From positions 213,942-277,941 of the forward strand of contig JBBRRB010000003.1 in assembly GCA_038225555.1 (NCBI GenBank): a stretch of 64,000 nt of DNA, read 5' to 3'. Positions 24,982-33,632 of the stretch are shown piece by piece. Position numbers and translations under genes: made by a program. The stretch is from JANXQZ01 sp038225555. GTDB lineage: Bacteria > Acidobacteriota > Terriglobia > Bryobacterales > Bryobacteraceae. Positions within the stretch are counted from its first letter, which is position 1. Each line of letters opens with the position of its first letter. The notes beneath the pieces are model-generated. The model saw only the letters and a program-made list of their open reading frames with translations, was not told the DNA's origin and ran no database searches.

Positions 24982-25643
24982 TCGCCGAGCCCCGCATCGT
25001 TGAAGTCAGGCAGAACATCCTGAAGCACAACGACCAGATCGCTCGGGTTTTGCGGCAGCGCTTTCGCGAAGCTGGGGTGTTCGTCGTCAGCATGGTGTCG
25101 AGCCCCGGTTCGGGCAAGACTGCCCTTCTCGAGAAGACCCTGAAGCTTCTGAGAGAGAACTATCGGCCAGCCGCATTGGTGGGCGATCTCGCCACCGATA
25201 ACGATGCCGTGAGGCTGGCGCGCAGCCAGGCTCCGGTAAAGCAGATCGTCACCGGAACGCTATGCCACCTGGAAGCCGCCATGGTACAGCACGCTTTGGA
25301 AGAGTGGACGCTGGCCGATTTGGATTTTCTATTTATCGAGAACGTGGGGAATCTGGTCTGCCCGTCTTCATGGGACTTAGGAGAGGACTTAAGGCTGGTG
25401 CTTTTGTCAGTGACGGAAGGCGAGGATAAACCGCTCAAATATCCGACAATCTTCAATAGTGCCGATGTCGCTGTGGTCACCAAGATCGATTTAGCCGAAG
25501 CCGTCGAGTTCGATTCGGAGGCGGCGCAGAGAAATATTCAGGCGGTCCGGCCCGGTATGCGGGTGATCCAGGTCTCAAGCAAGACCGGGCAGGGAATGGA
25601 CGACTGGATCGAGTTTCTCGTCTCCCAACGTAGGGGGGCTTGA
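24978..25643 (+). CDS. hypB: Hydrogenase nickel incorporation GTPase HypB
   Basis: A 221-aa SIMIBI GTPase with P-loop SSPGSGKTALL, the metal-site segment TGTLCHLEAAMV, FIENVGNLVCPSSWDLGE and the guanine motif VVTKIDLAE. It lacks both the N-terminal CxxCGC nickel motif and the His-rich stretch found in some HypB proteins, so it relies on the interdomain metal site only. It ends the hyp cluster. The -35 box of the next promoter lies over its stop codon. Confidence 0.96.
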   Translation: MIAEPRIVEVRQNILKHNDQIARVLRQRFREAGVFVVSMVSSPGSGKTALLEKTLKLLRENYRPAALVGDLATDNDAVRLARSQAPVKQIVTGTLCHLEAAMVQHALEEWTLADLDFLFIENVGNLVCPSSWDLGEDLRLVLLSVTEGEDKPLKYPTIFNSADVAVVTKIDLAEAVEFDSEAAQRNIQAVRPGMRVIQVSSKTGQGMDDWIEFLVSQRRGA

Positions 25644-25667
25644 CAAGCGACGCAGCGTGCTTAGAAT
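25640..25667 (+). promoter_or_regulatory. Strong sigma-70 promoter
   Basis: TTGACA (25640-25645, perfect) and TAGAAT (25662-25667) are separated by 16 nt. The -35 box overlaps the hypB stop. Expected start near 25674 leaves only about 11 nt before the ATG of the 47-aa gene. It is the best promoter match I see in the window and may also serve yvcK and glmU. Confidence 0.65.
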
Positions 25668-25684
25668 ATATGTAATCTACTTCT

Positions 25685-25828
25685 ATGCCGATTTGCACGC
25701 ACACCCGCACTGAGTTACTCGCCAGGCGCGAAGGGGTGGATTATGTCCGCTGCCTGGAATGCGACCAGGTGTATGAAGCCGAAGACTTGGAATCGGTGCC
25801 CGCCTACGACGACGACGAGTCCGCCTGA
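25685..25828 (+). CDS. Small CxxC protein (47 aa)
   Basis: An ATG at 25685 opens a 47-codon frame: it starts MPICTHTRTELL, has CLECDQVYEAEDLE in the middle and ends with the acidic AYDDDESA. Cys4, His6, Cys23 and Cys26 could form one small zinc site (C-x-H...CxxC). It sits directly behind a strong promoter. I do not recognise a named family. Composition (acidic tail, paired Cys) looks like a real protein and not noise. Confidence 0.6.
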   Translation: MPICTHTRTELLARREGVDYVRCLECDQVYEAEDLESVPAYDDDESA

Positions 25829-25888
25829 GCGCCAAGCTCGCCGGGCCGTTCGTGTGAACTAGCGCTAAACTTGCGATCCTATAGAGAG

Positions 25889-26881
25889 ATGGAACCGCTG
25901 AAGATAGTGGCGATCGGGGGCGGCACTGGCCTGTCGACGTTGCTCCACGGCCTGAAGCATTATGCTCATGAGCCCCGCCAAGTTGAGATTACTGCCGTTG
26001 TCACCGTTACCGACGATGGCGGAAGTTCCGGTCGCATACGACGGGATTTCGATGTTCTTCCACCTGGGGACATTCGGAACTGCATGGTGGCCCTTTCAGA
26101 AGACGAGGCTCTTCTCTCCAAGCTTTTCCAATACAGGTTCGCAGAAGGCAAGGGACTTAAAGGACACAGTTTCGGAAATCTGTTCGTCACCGCGCTCACC
26201 AATATTACGGGGGATTTTGCCGCGGCTGTGCGCGTCTCGTCCGAGATTCTTGCCAGTGTCGGCCGCATCTATCCTTCTACCGCCGACAAGGCGATTCTTC
26301 AGGCCGAGCTTGCCGATGGCAAGACGCTTACCGGTGAGACGAAGATCAGCAGGAGCCGTTCGCGCATTGAGTGGATTCGGCTGGTGCCTGGTCCGTGCAT
26401 GCCTCTGCAAGCGACCCTGGACGCGATTGCAGCCGCCGATCTAATTACTTTCGGACCCGGATCGCTCTTCACCAGCGTTATCCCGAATATTCTGGTTCAG
26501 GGTATTCCCGATGCGATCGAACGCTCGGCTGCCATCAAGGCTTACTTCGTGAATCTCATGTGGCAGCCCGGCGAAACCATCGATTTCGGAGCCTCGGACC
26601 ATGTAGAGGCGATCCACCGTCATGCTGGCCGCAAGCTGCTGGATGTGGTGATCGTAAATACGGCATCGATCAGCCTCGAACAGCAGACTAAGTACGCTGC
26701 CATGCGTGCCGAACCTGTGATCAATGACATTCAACGTCTGGAAGAGATGGGGCTCGAGGTGGTCGGGGCAGACCTGCTCGATAGCGGAGCCACGGTTCGT
26801 CACAATCCCAAAGCGACAGGTGACATTGCGGTCGATCTTGCCCGTCGCGCCCGCCGCGAGACCTTGCTGCGGGCGTCATAA
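25889..26881 (+). CDS. yvcK: YvcK-type UDP-sugar-binding protein (CofD-like fold)
   Basis: A 330-aa YvcK/gluconeogenesis-factor protein: AIGGGTGLSTLLHGLK, TVTDDGGSSGRIRRDF, PPGDIRNCMVAL and HSFGNLFVTALTNI, then FGPGSLFTSVIPN. YvcK binds UDP-sugars such as UDP-GlcNAc and supports cell-wall synthesis during gluconeogenic growth. The ATG at 25889 is preferred over an in-frame TTG at 25871; a GAGAG lies just before it. The gene is followed 20 bases later by glmU, which makes UDP-GlcNAc, so the pairing is coherent. Confidence 0.93.
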   Translation: MEPLKIVAIGGGTGLSTLLHGLKHYAHEPRQVEITAVVTVTDDGGSSGRIRRDFDVLPPGDIRNCMVALSEDEALLSKLFQYRFAEGKGLKGHSFGNLFVTALTNITGDFAAAVRVSSEILASVGRIYPSTADKAILQAELADGKTLTGETKISRSRSRIEWIRLVPGPCMPLQATLDAIAAADLITFGPGSLFTSVIPNILVQGIPDAIERSAAIKAYFVNLMWQPGETIDFGASDHVEAIHRHAGRKLLDVVIVNTASISLEQQTKYAAMRAEPVINDIQRLEEMGLEVVGADLLDSGATVRHNPKATGDIAVDLARRARRETLLRAS

Positions 26882-26901
26882 GACTTTTTAGCAAAGGATT
26901 C

Positions 26902-28296
26902 ATGCATTCGAAAGTCAGCATCGTTGTTCTGGCAGCGGGCCTCGGTACCCGCATGAGATCGAAGAAGGCCAAGGTCCTGCATCGGGCCGGAGGGTTAACG
27001 CTCATTCAGCATGTAATTAAAGCCGCCAGCCAGATTACCGACCCCGAATGGATCACGGCTGTCGTCGGCCACCAGCGCCATCAGGTTGAGCGGACCCTGG
27101 CTCAAACGGGCATTAAGTTTGTCGAACAAGCGGAACAAAAAGGCACGGGACATGCGCTGCGCATGTGTCAGGCGGGACTGGAGGAGCGAGGCGGCCTGTT
27201 GGTGGTCATCTACGGCGACGGGCCCTTGCTTTCATCGGCGACAATTCGGCAGTTGATTGAGCGGCAGGAGTCAGCCGAGACAGCGGCCACCCTGATCGCG
27301 GCACGAATGGAAGATCCCACCGGATATGGGCGAGTGCTGCTGGATGACAAGGGTTATGTCACCGGCATCGTGGAGCAGAAAGCGGCAACTCCAGAGCAAC
27401 TGGCCGTGCGCCTTGCGAACTCCGGGATCTACTGCTTCCGCGCGGACCTGCTTTGGAAGCACATCGGCGAAATTCAGACCAACAATCCGTCGCGGGAATA
27501 TTATTTGACGGACATGGCCGAGATCCTCACGCGGGCTGGGCACGCGGTCGGGGTGATGGAAGTGGACGATGTGCAGGAGCTGCTTGGCATCAACACGCGG
27601 GTGGATCTGGCCATGATCGATCGGATCTTTCGCGAGCGCAAAGTGCGCCAATTAATGCTCGATGGCGTCACGATCGAGAAGCCGGAGACTGTCTCAATTG
27701 ACGCGCAAGTGCGCATCGGGATGGATACGATTGTTGAGCCGTACACGAGAATTCTTGGAGCTACCGAGATCGGAGAGGACTGCTTGATTGGAGCGCACAC
27801 GATCATCGAGGACTCCCAACTCGCGGATCGAGTGGAGGTGGCCCCAATGACCATCATCTCCAGTTCGCGAATAGAAGCCGACGCGCACATCGGCCCGTTC
27901 GCTCGACTACGCATGCAGAATCACGTCGAGGCAGGTGCCCGAATCGGAAACTTCGTCGAGTTGAAAAAAACGCATCTAGGCGCAGGCGCGAAGGCTAATC
28001 ATCTCGCCTATTTGGGAGATTCAGAGATTGGCGCAAAGGCCAATATCGGTGCGGGCACCATTACTTGCAACTACGACGGCGTGAATAAGCACAAGACTAC
28101 GATCGGCTCGGGTGCGTTCGTGGGCAGCAATTCCACGCTGGTGGCGCCAGTGGAAGTCGGGGAGGGGGGTTACGTGGGCGCTGGATCGGTGATCACGAAA
28201 CCGGTTCCGGCAGAGGCTTTAGCGCTCGGTCGAGCACGGCAGATTGTGAAACCGGGATGGGTGAGCCGCAGGAAGGCTTTGGCCGACGTAAAATAG
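26902..28296 (+). CDS. glmU: Bifunctional UDP-GlcNAc pyrophosphorylase / GlcN-1-P acetyltransferase GlmU
   Basis: A 464-aa GlmU with the nucleotidyltransferase signature LAAGLGTRMRSKKAKVLH, the QKGTGHALR and YGDGPLL motifs, and from about residue 255 a left-handed beta-helix of hexapeptide repeats ending in the acetyltransferase segment NIGAGTITCNYDGVNKHKT and GAFVGSNSTLVAPV. It makes UDP-GlcNAc for peptidoglycan and LPS. AAAGGA lies at good distance before the ATG. Length is typical. Confidence 0.97.
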   Translation: MHSKVSIVVLAAGLGTRMRSKKAKVLHRAGGLTLIQHVIKAASQITDPEWITAVVGHQRHQVERTLAQTGIKFVEQAEQKGTGHALRMCQAGLEERGGLLVVIYGDGPLLSSATIRQLIERQESAETAATLIAARMEDPTGYGRVLLDDKGYVTGIVEQKAATPEQLAVRLANSGIYCFRADLLWKHIGEIQTNNPSREYYLTDMAEILTRAGHAVGVMEVDDVQELLGINTRVDLAMIDRIFRERKVRQLMLDGVTIEKPETVSIDAQVRIGMDTIVEPYTRILGATEIGEDCLIGAHTIIEDSQLADRVEVAPMTIISSSRIEADAHIGPFARLRMQNHVEAGARIGNFVELKKTHLGAGAKANHLAYLGDSEIGAKANIGAGTITCNYDGVNKHKTTIGSGAFVGSNSTLVAPVEVGEGGYVGAGSVITKPVPAEALALGRARQIVKPGWVSRRKALADVK

Positions 28297-28301
28297 TCAG
28301 C

Positions 28302-29456
28302 ATGCCCGCTAGGATCACTCGCCGTCAACTCGGTTTAACCGCCGCTGTCGCTCCCGCCGTCATGGCCCAAACAGAAATCGCCAAGAAATATGGAGGCGCC
28401 TTGGAAGGATTCGAGACCAAGGTGGAAACCAGAGAATTCGACCCGGTCGCCTACACTCTCGAACGTTATCGATCGGCCCCATTGCAGCTTACGTTCAAGG
28501 CTCGGGATTTCAAGCAAGCGGATGCATGGCAAAAAAAGCTTCGCTCCAAACTCACGGAGCTAGTCGGCGGCTTTCCAGAGCACGGGCCGTTGCATTTTCA
28601 GAGTCTCGAAATTCGCGAGTTCGGCGGCTATAAGCGGGAGCGGTTCGTGATTCAGAGCCGTCCCGGTGTAGGCGTGCTCGGCTACCTGATCACTCCGGCA
28701 AACGCCAAGGGTCCGCTGCCGACCGTCGTCTGCGTACCTGGTCACGGTCGAGGAGTCGACGATATTGTGGGCATAGACGAGTACGGCCATGAGCGAAACG
28801 AGAAGCCGTTTTATCAATTCGACTTCGCACTGAAGGCGGCGGAGCATGGCTTGGCCGCGCTCGCGATCGAACCCATGGGTTTCGGCTGCCGCCGAGACGC
28901 CAAAACGAAGAGCAAGGGCCTCACGGCCAGCGCGTGCCAGCCTTCAGCCGGGGCGGCGCTCCTGCTGGGGGAAACCATGATCGGCTGGAGGATCTTCGAC
29001 ATTATGCGGGCCATAGACTGGATTGAGACGCGCCCCGACCTCGATGCAAAGCGTGTCGGCTGCATGGGCATTTCCGGCGGCGGGACATGCACCACTTTCG
29101 CGAGCGCTCTCGAACCGCGCATTAAGGCTGCATTCATCAGCGGCTATCTCAATACCTTCCGCGACAGCATCATGAGCTTGTCGCATTGCATCGACAACTA
29201 CGTCCCAGCCATTCTGAATTGGGCCGAGTTGTACGACGTAGCGGGACTGATCGCGCCTCGTCCGCTGTTCGCCGAATCTGGTGATCGCGATCCGATCTTC
29301 CCGATTGCGGGAAGCCGCGAGAGCTTCTCGCGGGTGAAAAAAATCTACGATGTGTTCGGTGCGGGGGACCGCATCGAGCATCACGTCTTCAGTGGTGTCC
29401 ATCAGTTTAATGGCGAGCGGGGCATTCCGTTTCTGGCGAAATCGCTTGGCGTGTGA
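28302..29456 (+). CDS. Exported alpha/beta hydrolase (acetyl-xylan-esterase / dienelactone-hydrolase-like)
   Basis: From the ATG at 28302 the 384-aa protein begins with a Tat-like signal (RITRRQLGLTAAVAPAVMA). The hydrolase part has the oxyanion region VVCVPGHGRGVDD, the nucleophile elbow GISGGG (in VGCMGISGGGTCT), a likely acid in ESGDRDPIFP and a C-terminal His in GVHQFNGE, a complete triad. Such enzymes in Acidobacteriota are often annotated as acetylxylan esterase-like; substrate is not readable. The preceding frame extends 15 codons into glmU but the signal peptide fixes the start. Confidence 0.85.
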   Translation: MPARITRRQLGLTAAVAPAVMAQTEIAKKYGGALEGFETKVETREFDPVAYTLERYRSAPLQLTFKARDFKQADAWQKKLRSKLTELVGGFPEHGPLHFQSLEIREFGGYKRERFVIQSRPGVGVLGYLITPANAKGPLPTVVCVPGHGRGVDDIVGIDEYGHERNEKPFYQFDFALKAAEHGLAALAIEPMGFGCRRDAKTKSKGLTASACQPSAGAALLLGETMIGWRIFDIMRAIDWIETRPDLDAKRVGCMGISGGGTCTTFASALEPRIKAAFISGYLNTFRDSIMSLSHCIDNYVPAILNWAELYDVAGLIAPRPLFAESGDRDPIFPIAGSRESFSRVKKIYDVFGAGDRIEHHVFSGVHQFNGERGIPFLAKSLGV

Positions 29457-29469
29457 AATTCAAGGAGAG

Positions 29470-29856
29470 TCAGCGGCTTACTCGAACTGCGGACCGCACT
29501 CCCGACCATTCCTCACAAATGAGAATCGAATTTGCCGGGTTCTCAACCGCATACTTAAGTCTGGCAGGGCCAATCATTCGTTCGGGATCCTCGGGGAGAA
29601 ACTCTTTCAGGGTAGAAAGATCCTGTGACGCGTGATAGGTTACGCCTCGAACCATATAAGAGTAATAAACCGTGTCGCCCTGCACCTCGGAAATGAGGGC
29701 CTCCCCCGGACGCCCCGTATGATTGACCGCTAACCGACGTCGGCGCTCGCGCTCTTGCGGATTGCGTCGCCGACGCCGTACGGGAATCCAAACGAGAAGC
29801 GCCACGAGCACGGCGGACAAGAGTAGGAGAAGGCCTAGCTGCTCCCTAAGTGACAT
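29470..29856 (-). CDS. Small single-pass membrane protein (128 aa)
   Basis: The protein has one N-terminal helix (LGLLLLLSAVLVALLVWIPV) followed by a strongly basic stop-transfer (RRRRRNPQERERRRR) and a cytoplasmic beta-rich domain (GEALISEVQGDTVYYSYMVRG). It is downstream of the transaldolase gene on the same strand, 15 bases away. I do not recognise the family; the domain resembles DUF3592-like folds only loosely. Confidence 0.7.
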   Translation of the reverse strand: MSLREQLGLLLLLSAVLVALLVWIPVRRRRRNPQERERRRRLAVNHTGRPGEALISEVQGDTVYYSYMVRGVTYHASQDLSTLKEFLPEDPERMIGPARLKYAVENPANSILICEEWSGVRSAVRVSR

Positions 29857-29871
29857 GTCGCGATGTCTAGC

Positions 29872-30537
29872 TTACCTGGTCCCAACGGGCTCGGCTTGAA
29901 ATACCTTGTTGTAATCCTTCAAAAACGTTTCGACGCCTTTGTCCGTGAGCGGGTGATTAAACATCATGTCCAGCACTTTGAACGGCATGGTGCCGATATC
30001 CGCGCCAGCCTTGGCCGAGTCCGTCACATGCAGCGAACTGCGCAGCGACGCTGCCAGCACCTGCGTCTTTATCCCGTAATTGCTGTAAATCAGAACGATA
30101 TCGCGAATCAACTGACTGCCGTCCCAGCCAATATCGTCAATGCGGCCGATAAACGGACTAACGATGTAAGCTCCGGCTTTCGCGGCAAGCAGCGCCTGCG
30201 CGGCAGAGAAGCACAGCGTCACGTTCAGACGAATCCCTTCTTTGCTTAACGTGGAGCAGGCGGTGATTCCATCGCGCGTCAATGGCACCTTCACCACAAC
30301 GTTCTTGTGAATCTTCGCGAGTTTCCGGCCGTCAACGATCATCTGCGCGGATTCCGTTGAAACCACCTCGGCGCTGATGTCTCCATCCACGATGTCGCAA
30401 ATCTTCCGGATCTGCTCCTCAATCGCGTGGCCTTCCTTGGCGATCAGCGTGGGATTCGTGGTTACTCCGTTCACCACTCCCCAGGCAGCGCCTTTTTTCA
30501 ATTCGTCGAGATTTGCCGTGTCAAGAAAGATTTTCAT
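29872..30537 (-). CDS. Transaldolase / fructose-6-phosphate aldolase, short type
   Basis: A 221-aa member of the short TalC/Fsa group: start MKIFLDTANLDELK, GVTTNPTLIAKEG, the Schiff-base lysine in NVVVKVPLT, and ASLRSSLHVTDSAKAGADI near the C-terminus. It either carries the transaldolase step of the pentose phosphate pathway (with the transketolase at 3.7 kb) or cleaves fructose-6-phosphate; sequence alone does not separate these. The frame is open upstream, but MKIFLDTAN is the universal family start. It overlaps the FAH-family gene by 17 bases. Confidence 0.93.
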   Translation of the reverse strand: MKIFLDTANLDELKKGAAWGVVNGVTTNPTLIAKEGHAIEEQIRKICDIVDGDISAEVVSTESAQMIVDGRKLAKIHKNVVVKVPLTRDGITACSTLSKEGIRLNVTLCFSAAQALLAAKAGAYIVSPFIGRIDDIGWDGSQLIRDIVLIYSNYGIKTQVLAASLRSSLHVTDSAKAGADIGTMPFKVLDMMFNHPLTDKGVETFLKDYNKVFQAEPVGTR

Positions 30538-31276
30538 GAGGTTGCCTCTTAATGACGGCGTTTTTGAGAACGCCGATTCCGTCGATTTCGATTTGAACCG
30601 TGGACCCTGGCTGCAACGGCCCGACTCCGGGGGGTGTGCCAGTTGCAATCAAATCCCCCGGCTCCAGAGTCATAAACTCGCTAACGAATGCGATTATATC
30701 ACCCACCCCGAACATCATGTCCCTGACGGAGCCGTCCTGTCTGACTACGCCATCCACCACCGTTCGGACACGCAGTTGGGATACTTCAATTTCATCTTTC
30801 GTTACCAGACACGGCCCCACGGCACAGAATGTGTCAAAGCCTTTCCCGCGCGGCCATTGGCCGTCCTTGCGCTGTAAATCGCGGGCCGTCACATCGTTGA
30901 CGCAGGTATACCCGAGCACATAATCGAACGCGTCGGAGGCCTTCACGTGGCGGGCCCGTTTGCCAATCACTACTCCGAGTTCGCCCTCGTAATCGACCCT
31001 TTCCGATAGGGGAGGATAAATAATCTCGTCCCCCGATGCGATCAAAGAGGAGGGGGGCTTCAGGAAAATCAGCGGCTCCTTGGGAGGCTCGTTGCCCAGT
31101 TCTTTGGCGTGCTCTGGATAGTTTCGCCCAACACAGACAATCTTCGACGGCGAACACGGCGGCAACAGTCGCGAGCCGTGCGGCAGACTCTCCAGACCGC
31201 CATGCTTGACTTCCGGATCTGCGTCGGTAGCAGTGGGCGGAGTGCGCGGATTCATACTATAGCGAATGATTTTCAT
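30521..31276 (-). CDS. Fumarylacetoacetate hydrolase (FAH)-family enzyme
   Basis: A 251-aa FAH-family protein: SKIVCVGRNYPEHAKELG, KPPSSLIASGDEIIYP, the metal-binding VDYEGELGVVIGK, YTCVNDVTARDLQ and the C-terminal GDLIATGTPPGVGPL. Members are isomerases/hydratases/hydrolases of 2-oxo acids such as homoprotocatechuate intermediates or acylpyruvates. The ATG overlaps the upstream lipoprotein stop (ATGA) and its end overlaps the transaldolase start. Specific substrate unknown. Confidence 0.92.
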   Translation of the reverse strand: MKIIRYSMNPRTPPTATDADPEVKHGGLESLPHGSRLLPPCSPSKIVCVGRNYPEHAKELGNEPPKEPLIFLKPPSSLIASGDEIIYPPLSERVDYEGELGVVIGKRARHVKASDAFDYVLGYTCVNDVTARDLQRKDGQWPRGKGFDTFCAVGPCLVTKDEIEVSQLRVRTVVDGVVRQDGSVRDMMFGVGDIIAFVSEFMTLEPGDLIATGTPPGVGPLQPGSTVQIEIDGIGVLKNAVIKRQPHENLS

Positions 31277-32274
31277 AGAGGTGCGAGCGCTTCAACGGGC
31301 ATCGATCTGTTGCTTTCGTTTCCGACTTGATCCACTGAAGAAACTGCGTAGCGGTACCGCTTGCCGGGCTCCACCTTGCGATCGGAGTAATTCGGAGCTT
31401 CCAGCAGATCGGCTACACGCTCGAATGGGCCTTCGCCTACCGCCCGGTAGACTCGATAGCCCCGAAAATCCGATTCGGCATTCCGTTCCCATGCCAATTC
31501 GATCGCGTTCAGTCCTGCAGTAGCGGCTACACCGGATGGAACGGCGGGCGGAAATTTATCCTCTGGTGTCGCGAACGCCGGACCTGCGGCCTGACTCTCT
31601 CCCGGACCACTCACTCCCTGGACGAAATACTGATACTTCGCTCCGTATGCCACGGTAGTGTCCAAATATTCCTGCTTCTCGGAGGTGCCGATCTGAGATG
31701 GCTGGGGCTCCTTGTCCGAGGATCGAAAGATGCGGAAGCTCGGCTCGTTTGCTGCCTGCCACCTCAGCAGCACTCCCTGACGATCGTTCGAAGCCGTGAA
31801 ATCGGTGGGAGTGGCCAGAGGCGGCTCCACTCGAACCGTGCCAAGATTTGACCAGTCGGACACTCGCCCTTTCGCATTCGCCACGCGGACGCCGATGATT
31901 ACTTCCTTGCCGATGAAGCTTGAGACTGAAACGGTGGCCTGAACAGCGCCAACCTTTGAGGGAATTGGAACCTGGATACGGGTTGCGCCTTCAGCCCATC
32001 GCTCGATGTGAAAATCCTGACCCACCTTGGGACCGACGCGCAGATCGATCGTGCCGATAGATTTCAGAACTAGGCCTTCAGTGGTGAGCGCTCCAATCGT
32101 GAAATTCACATCGATGCGATCACCACGCTCTACAGCGCTCAGGTCCATGATGCGGGTTGGAATATTAAGCGCCGGATACTGGGGCTCGCCAATGTACCCG
32201 CAGCTCGCTGCGAACACTAGGCAAACGATGAGGGCACCAGTCCGAAACAACCTTATATGCCGTGCCAATCCCAT
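31273..32274 (-). CDS. Fibronectin type III domain lipoprotein
   Basis: A 333-aa protein whose N-terminus (LIVCLVFAASCGYIG) ends in a lipobox, so it should be lipid-anchored in the envelope. Two FN3-like domains follow: one with LATPTDFTASNDRQGVLLRW and one with FPPAVPSGVAATAGLNAIEL...DFRGYRVYRAVGEGPFERV. The start at 32274 is preferred because a TAAAAT box ends 5 nt upstream; a GTG at 32310 overlaps the upstream gene. Adhesion or glycan binding is possible; nothing more specific can be said. Confidence 0.8.
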   Translation of the reverse strand: MGLARHIRLFRTGALIVCLVFAASCGYIGEPQYPALNIPTRIMDLSAVERGDRIDVNFTIGALTTEGLVLKSIGTIDLRVGPKVGQDFHIERWAEGATRIQVPIPSKVGAVQATVSVSSFIGKEVIIGVRVANAKGRVSDWSNLGTVRVEPPLATPTDFTASNDRQGVLLRWQAANEPSFRIFRSSDKEPQPSQIGTSEKQEYLDTTVAYGAKYQYFVQGVSGPGESQAAGPAFATPEDKFPPAVPSGVAATAGLNAIELAWERNAESDFRGYRVYRAVGEGPFERVADLLEAPNYSDRKVEPGKRYRYAVSSVDQVGNESNRSMPVEALAPL

Positions 32275-32279
32275 TTCGT

Positions 32280-32285
32280 ATTTTA
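32280..32285 (-). promoter_or_regulatory. TAAAAT box 5 nt before the lipoprotein start (candidate leaderless promoter)
   Basis: On the - strand TAAAAT (32285 to 32280) is followed after 5 nt by the ATG at 32274, with no ribosome binding site. It resembles the arrangement before both Uma2 genes. Confidence 0.35.
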
Positions 32286-32306
32286 GCGTGGGGGATGTGA
32301 GCACAC

Positions 32307-33632
32307 TCACTGATCCGAGCCTGGAAGGAAATGCCCTATGCTCCCGGCGATAGATTCCGCCGCACGGTCCAGCACTCCCGCGCTCACCCAGCCCTTCATC
32401 CCCTCGGCCGCATCCTGGGCTGCTTTCGTAAACGCCCGGGCCGGACGCTGCGCCAAAGTCTTCTCTAAAAAACCGACCAGGCTCTCGACATACGCAGCGG
32501 GCGAGTGTTGCTCAAGCAACGCCGCACGTCCGTTCTCCCCTAACCTGGCAAACGACTCGGGGTCGGATGAAAACACCGTAAGATGGCGCCGCAGATCCTC
32601 GATTTCACGATCGATTTCCACGAAGGAAACAGCATCGTCTGACAGCTCCGCATACCACCCTGTCCGCGTCACGATGGACGGCAGGGCGTGATCCCAAACC
32701 TGCAGTTGGCTCATGGACGCCTCACCCATGGTGGGAAAGCGTAGATTGATGGCCAAATCCGCATCCGCAATTGCATCGTCCAACTGCGACGCAGGCGTGT
32801 ACCCGTTGAGAGTCACCAGTCGTTCGAGTCCATACTCTCGAACCTTCTCTCGCACATGCGCCTCATCCCATATCGGCCCATAAACCCGTAGTCGGAAGTC
32901 GCTCTTGCCGGGAAGCGATCCGAGCGCCTGCAGCAGACTGATGATGCGTCGATTTGGATTGATGTAGCCCAGCAGCACAAGTTGAAAGGGCGGGCGTGCT
33001 GGCCGATTCCGCCGCGCGCTCCAGACTTCGAAGGCGCTGTCCGGGGCGGCCGGGTAGGGGAAAGGCAGAAAGGCCAAGCTCGCCTGACAGTGAGCGGATA
33101 CCAGATCGAAGCCGCCCCGCGTATGAACCACCACGCCAAGCGCATTCTCAACCACTGCTTCCGTTAGCGGGTATGACAGGCACAGCGAATCCAAACTCTG
33201 CGTCCCCTCCACAAACCGTCGGGCCGCGCTGCCCCCATCGGCTCCGTATACGTGTTCCATGAGGCGGATGTATTCCGCCGATCCGGCCGGCTTGCGCGCA
33301 AAAGCGCCCCAGAAGAGATCCTGCAATCGCAAGTCATGAACCACCACCACCCCGGCGTGCGCCCGGCTCACTTGCCAGATGCCATCGTGGAAATCGCGAT
33401 TGTTTCCCAAGTGGAATACGCTGAGATCGGCTCGGTTTACATCTCGCCAAGGGACTGAACGACAGTCAAAGCGCCTTACTTCGCAGTATCGTTCGAGTAC
33501 TCTATCCCAGGACTCCTGATCGGTCCACAGCGTGACCTCCGCTTTCTGACAAAGCCATGGAACCAGAGTCCCCGTATATTCGGCGATTCCGGTTGGAGCG
33601 GGAGGCAAGGGAGAAAACCAGTTGAGCTTCAT
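32307..33632 (-). CDS. Glycosyltransferase (GT4-like)
   Basis: A 441-aa GT-B fold protein: the N-terminal MKLNWFSPLPPAPTGIAEYT, LVLLGYINPNRRIISLLQALG at the start of the nucleotide-sugar domain, YGPIWDE, TLNGYTPASQLDDAIADADL and RFPTMGEASMSQLQVW with the acidic donor-site region. The ATG at 33632 overlaps the stop of the upstream glycosyltransferase (ATGA); an extension to 33662 looks spurious. Together with the next two genes it likely builds an exported glycan such as O-antigen. Confidence 0.87.
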   Translation of the reverse strand: MKLNWFSPLPPAPTGIAEYTGTLVPWLCQKAEVTLWTDQESWDRVLERYCEVRRFDCRSVPWRDVNRADLSVFHLGNNRDFHDGIWQVSRAHAGVVVVHDLRLQDLFWGAFARKPAGSAEYIRLMEHVYGADGGSAARRFVEGTQSLDSLCLSYPLTEAVVENALGVVVHTRGGFDLVSAHCQASLAFLPFPYPAAPDSAFEVWSARRNRPARPPFQLVLLGYINPNRRIISLLQALGSLPGKSDFRLRVYGPIWDEAHVREKVREYGLERLVTLNGYTPASQLDDAIADADLAINLRFPTMGEASMSQLQVWDHALPSIVTRTGWYAELSDDAVSFVEIDREIEDLRRHLTVFSSDPESFARLGENGRAALLEQHSPAAYVESLVGFLEKTLAQRPARAFTKAAQDAAEGMKGWVSAGVLDRAAESIAGSIGHFLPGSDQ

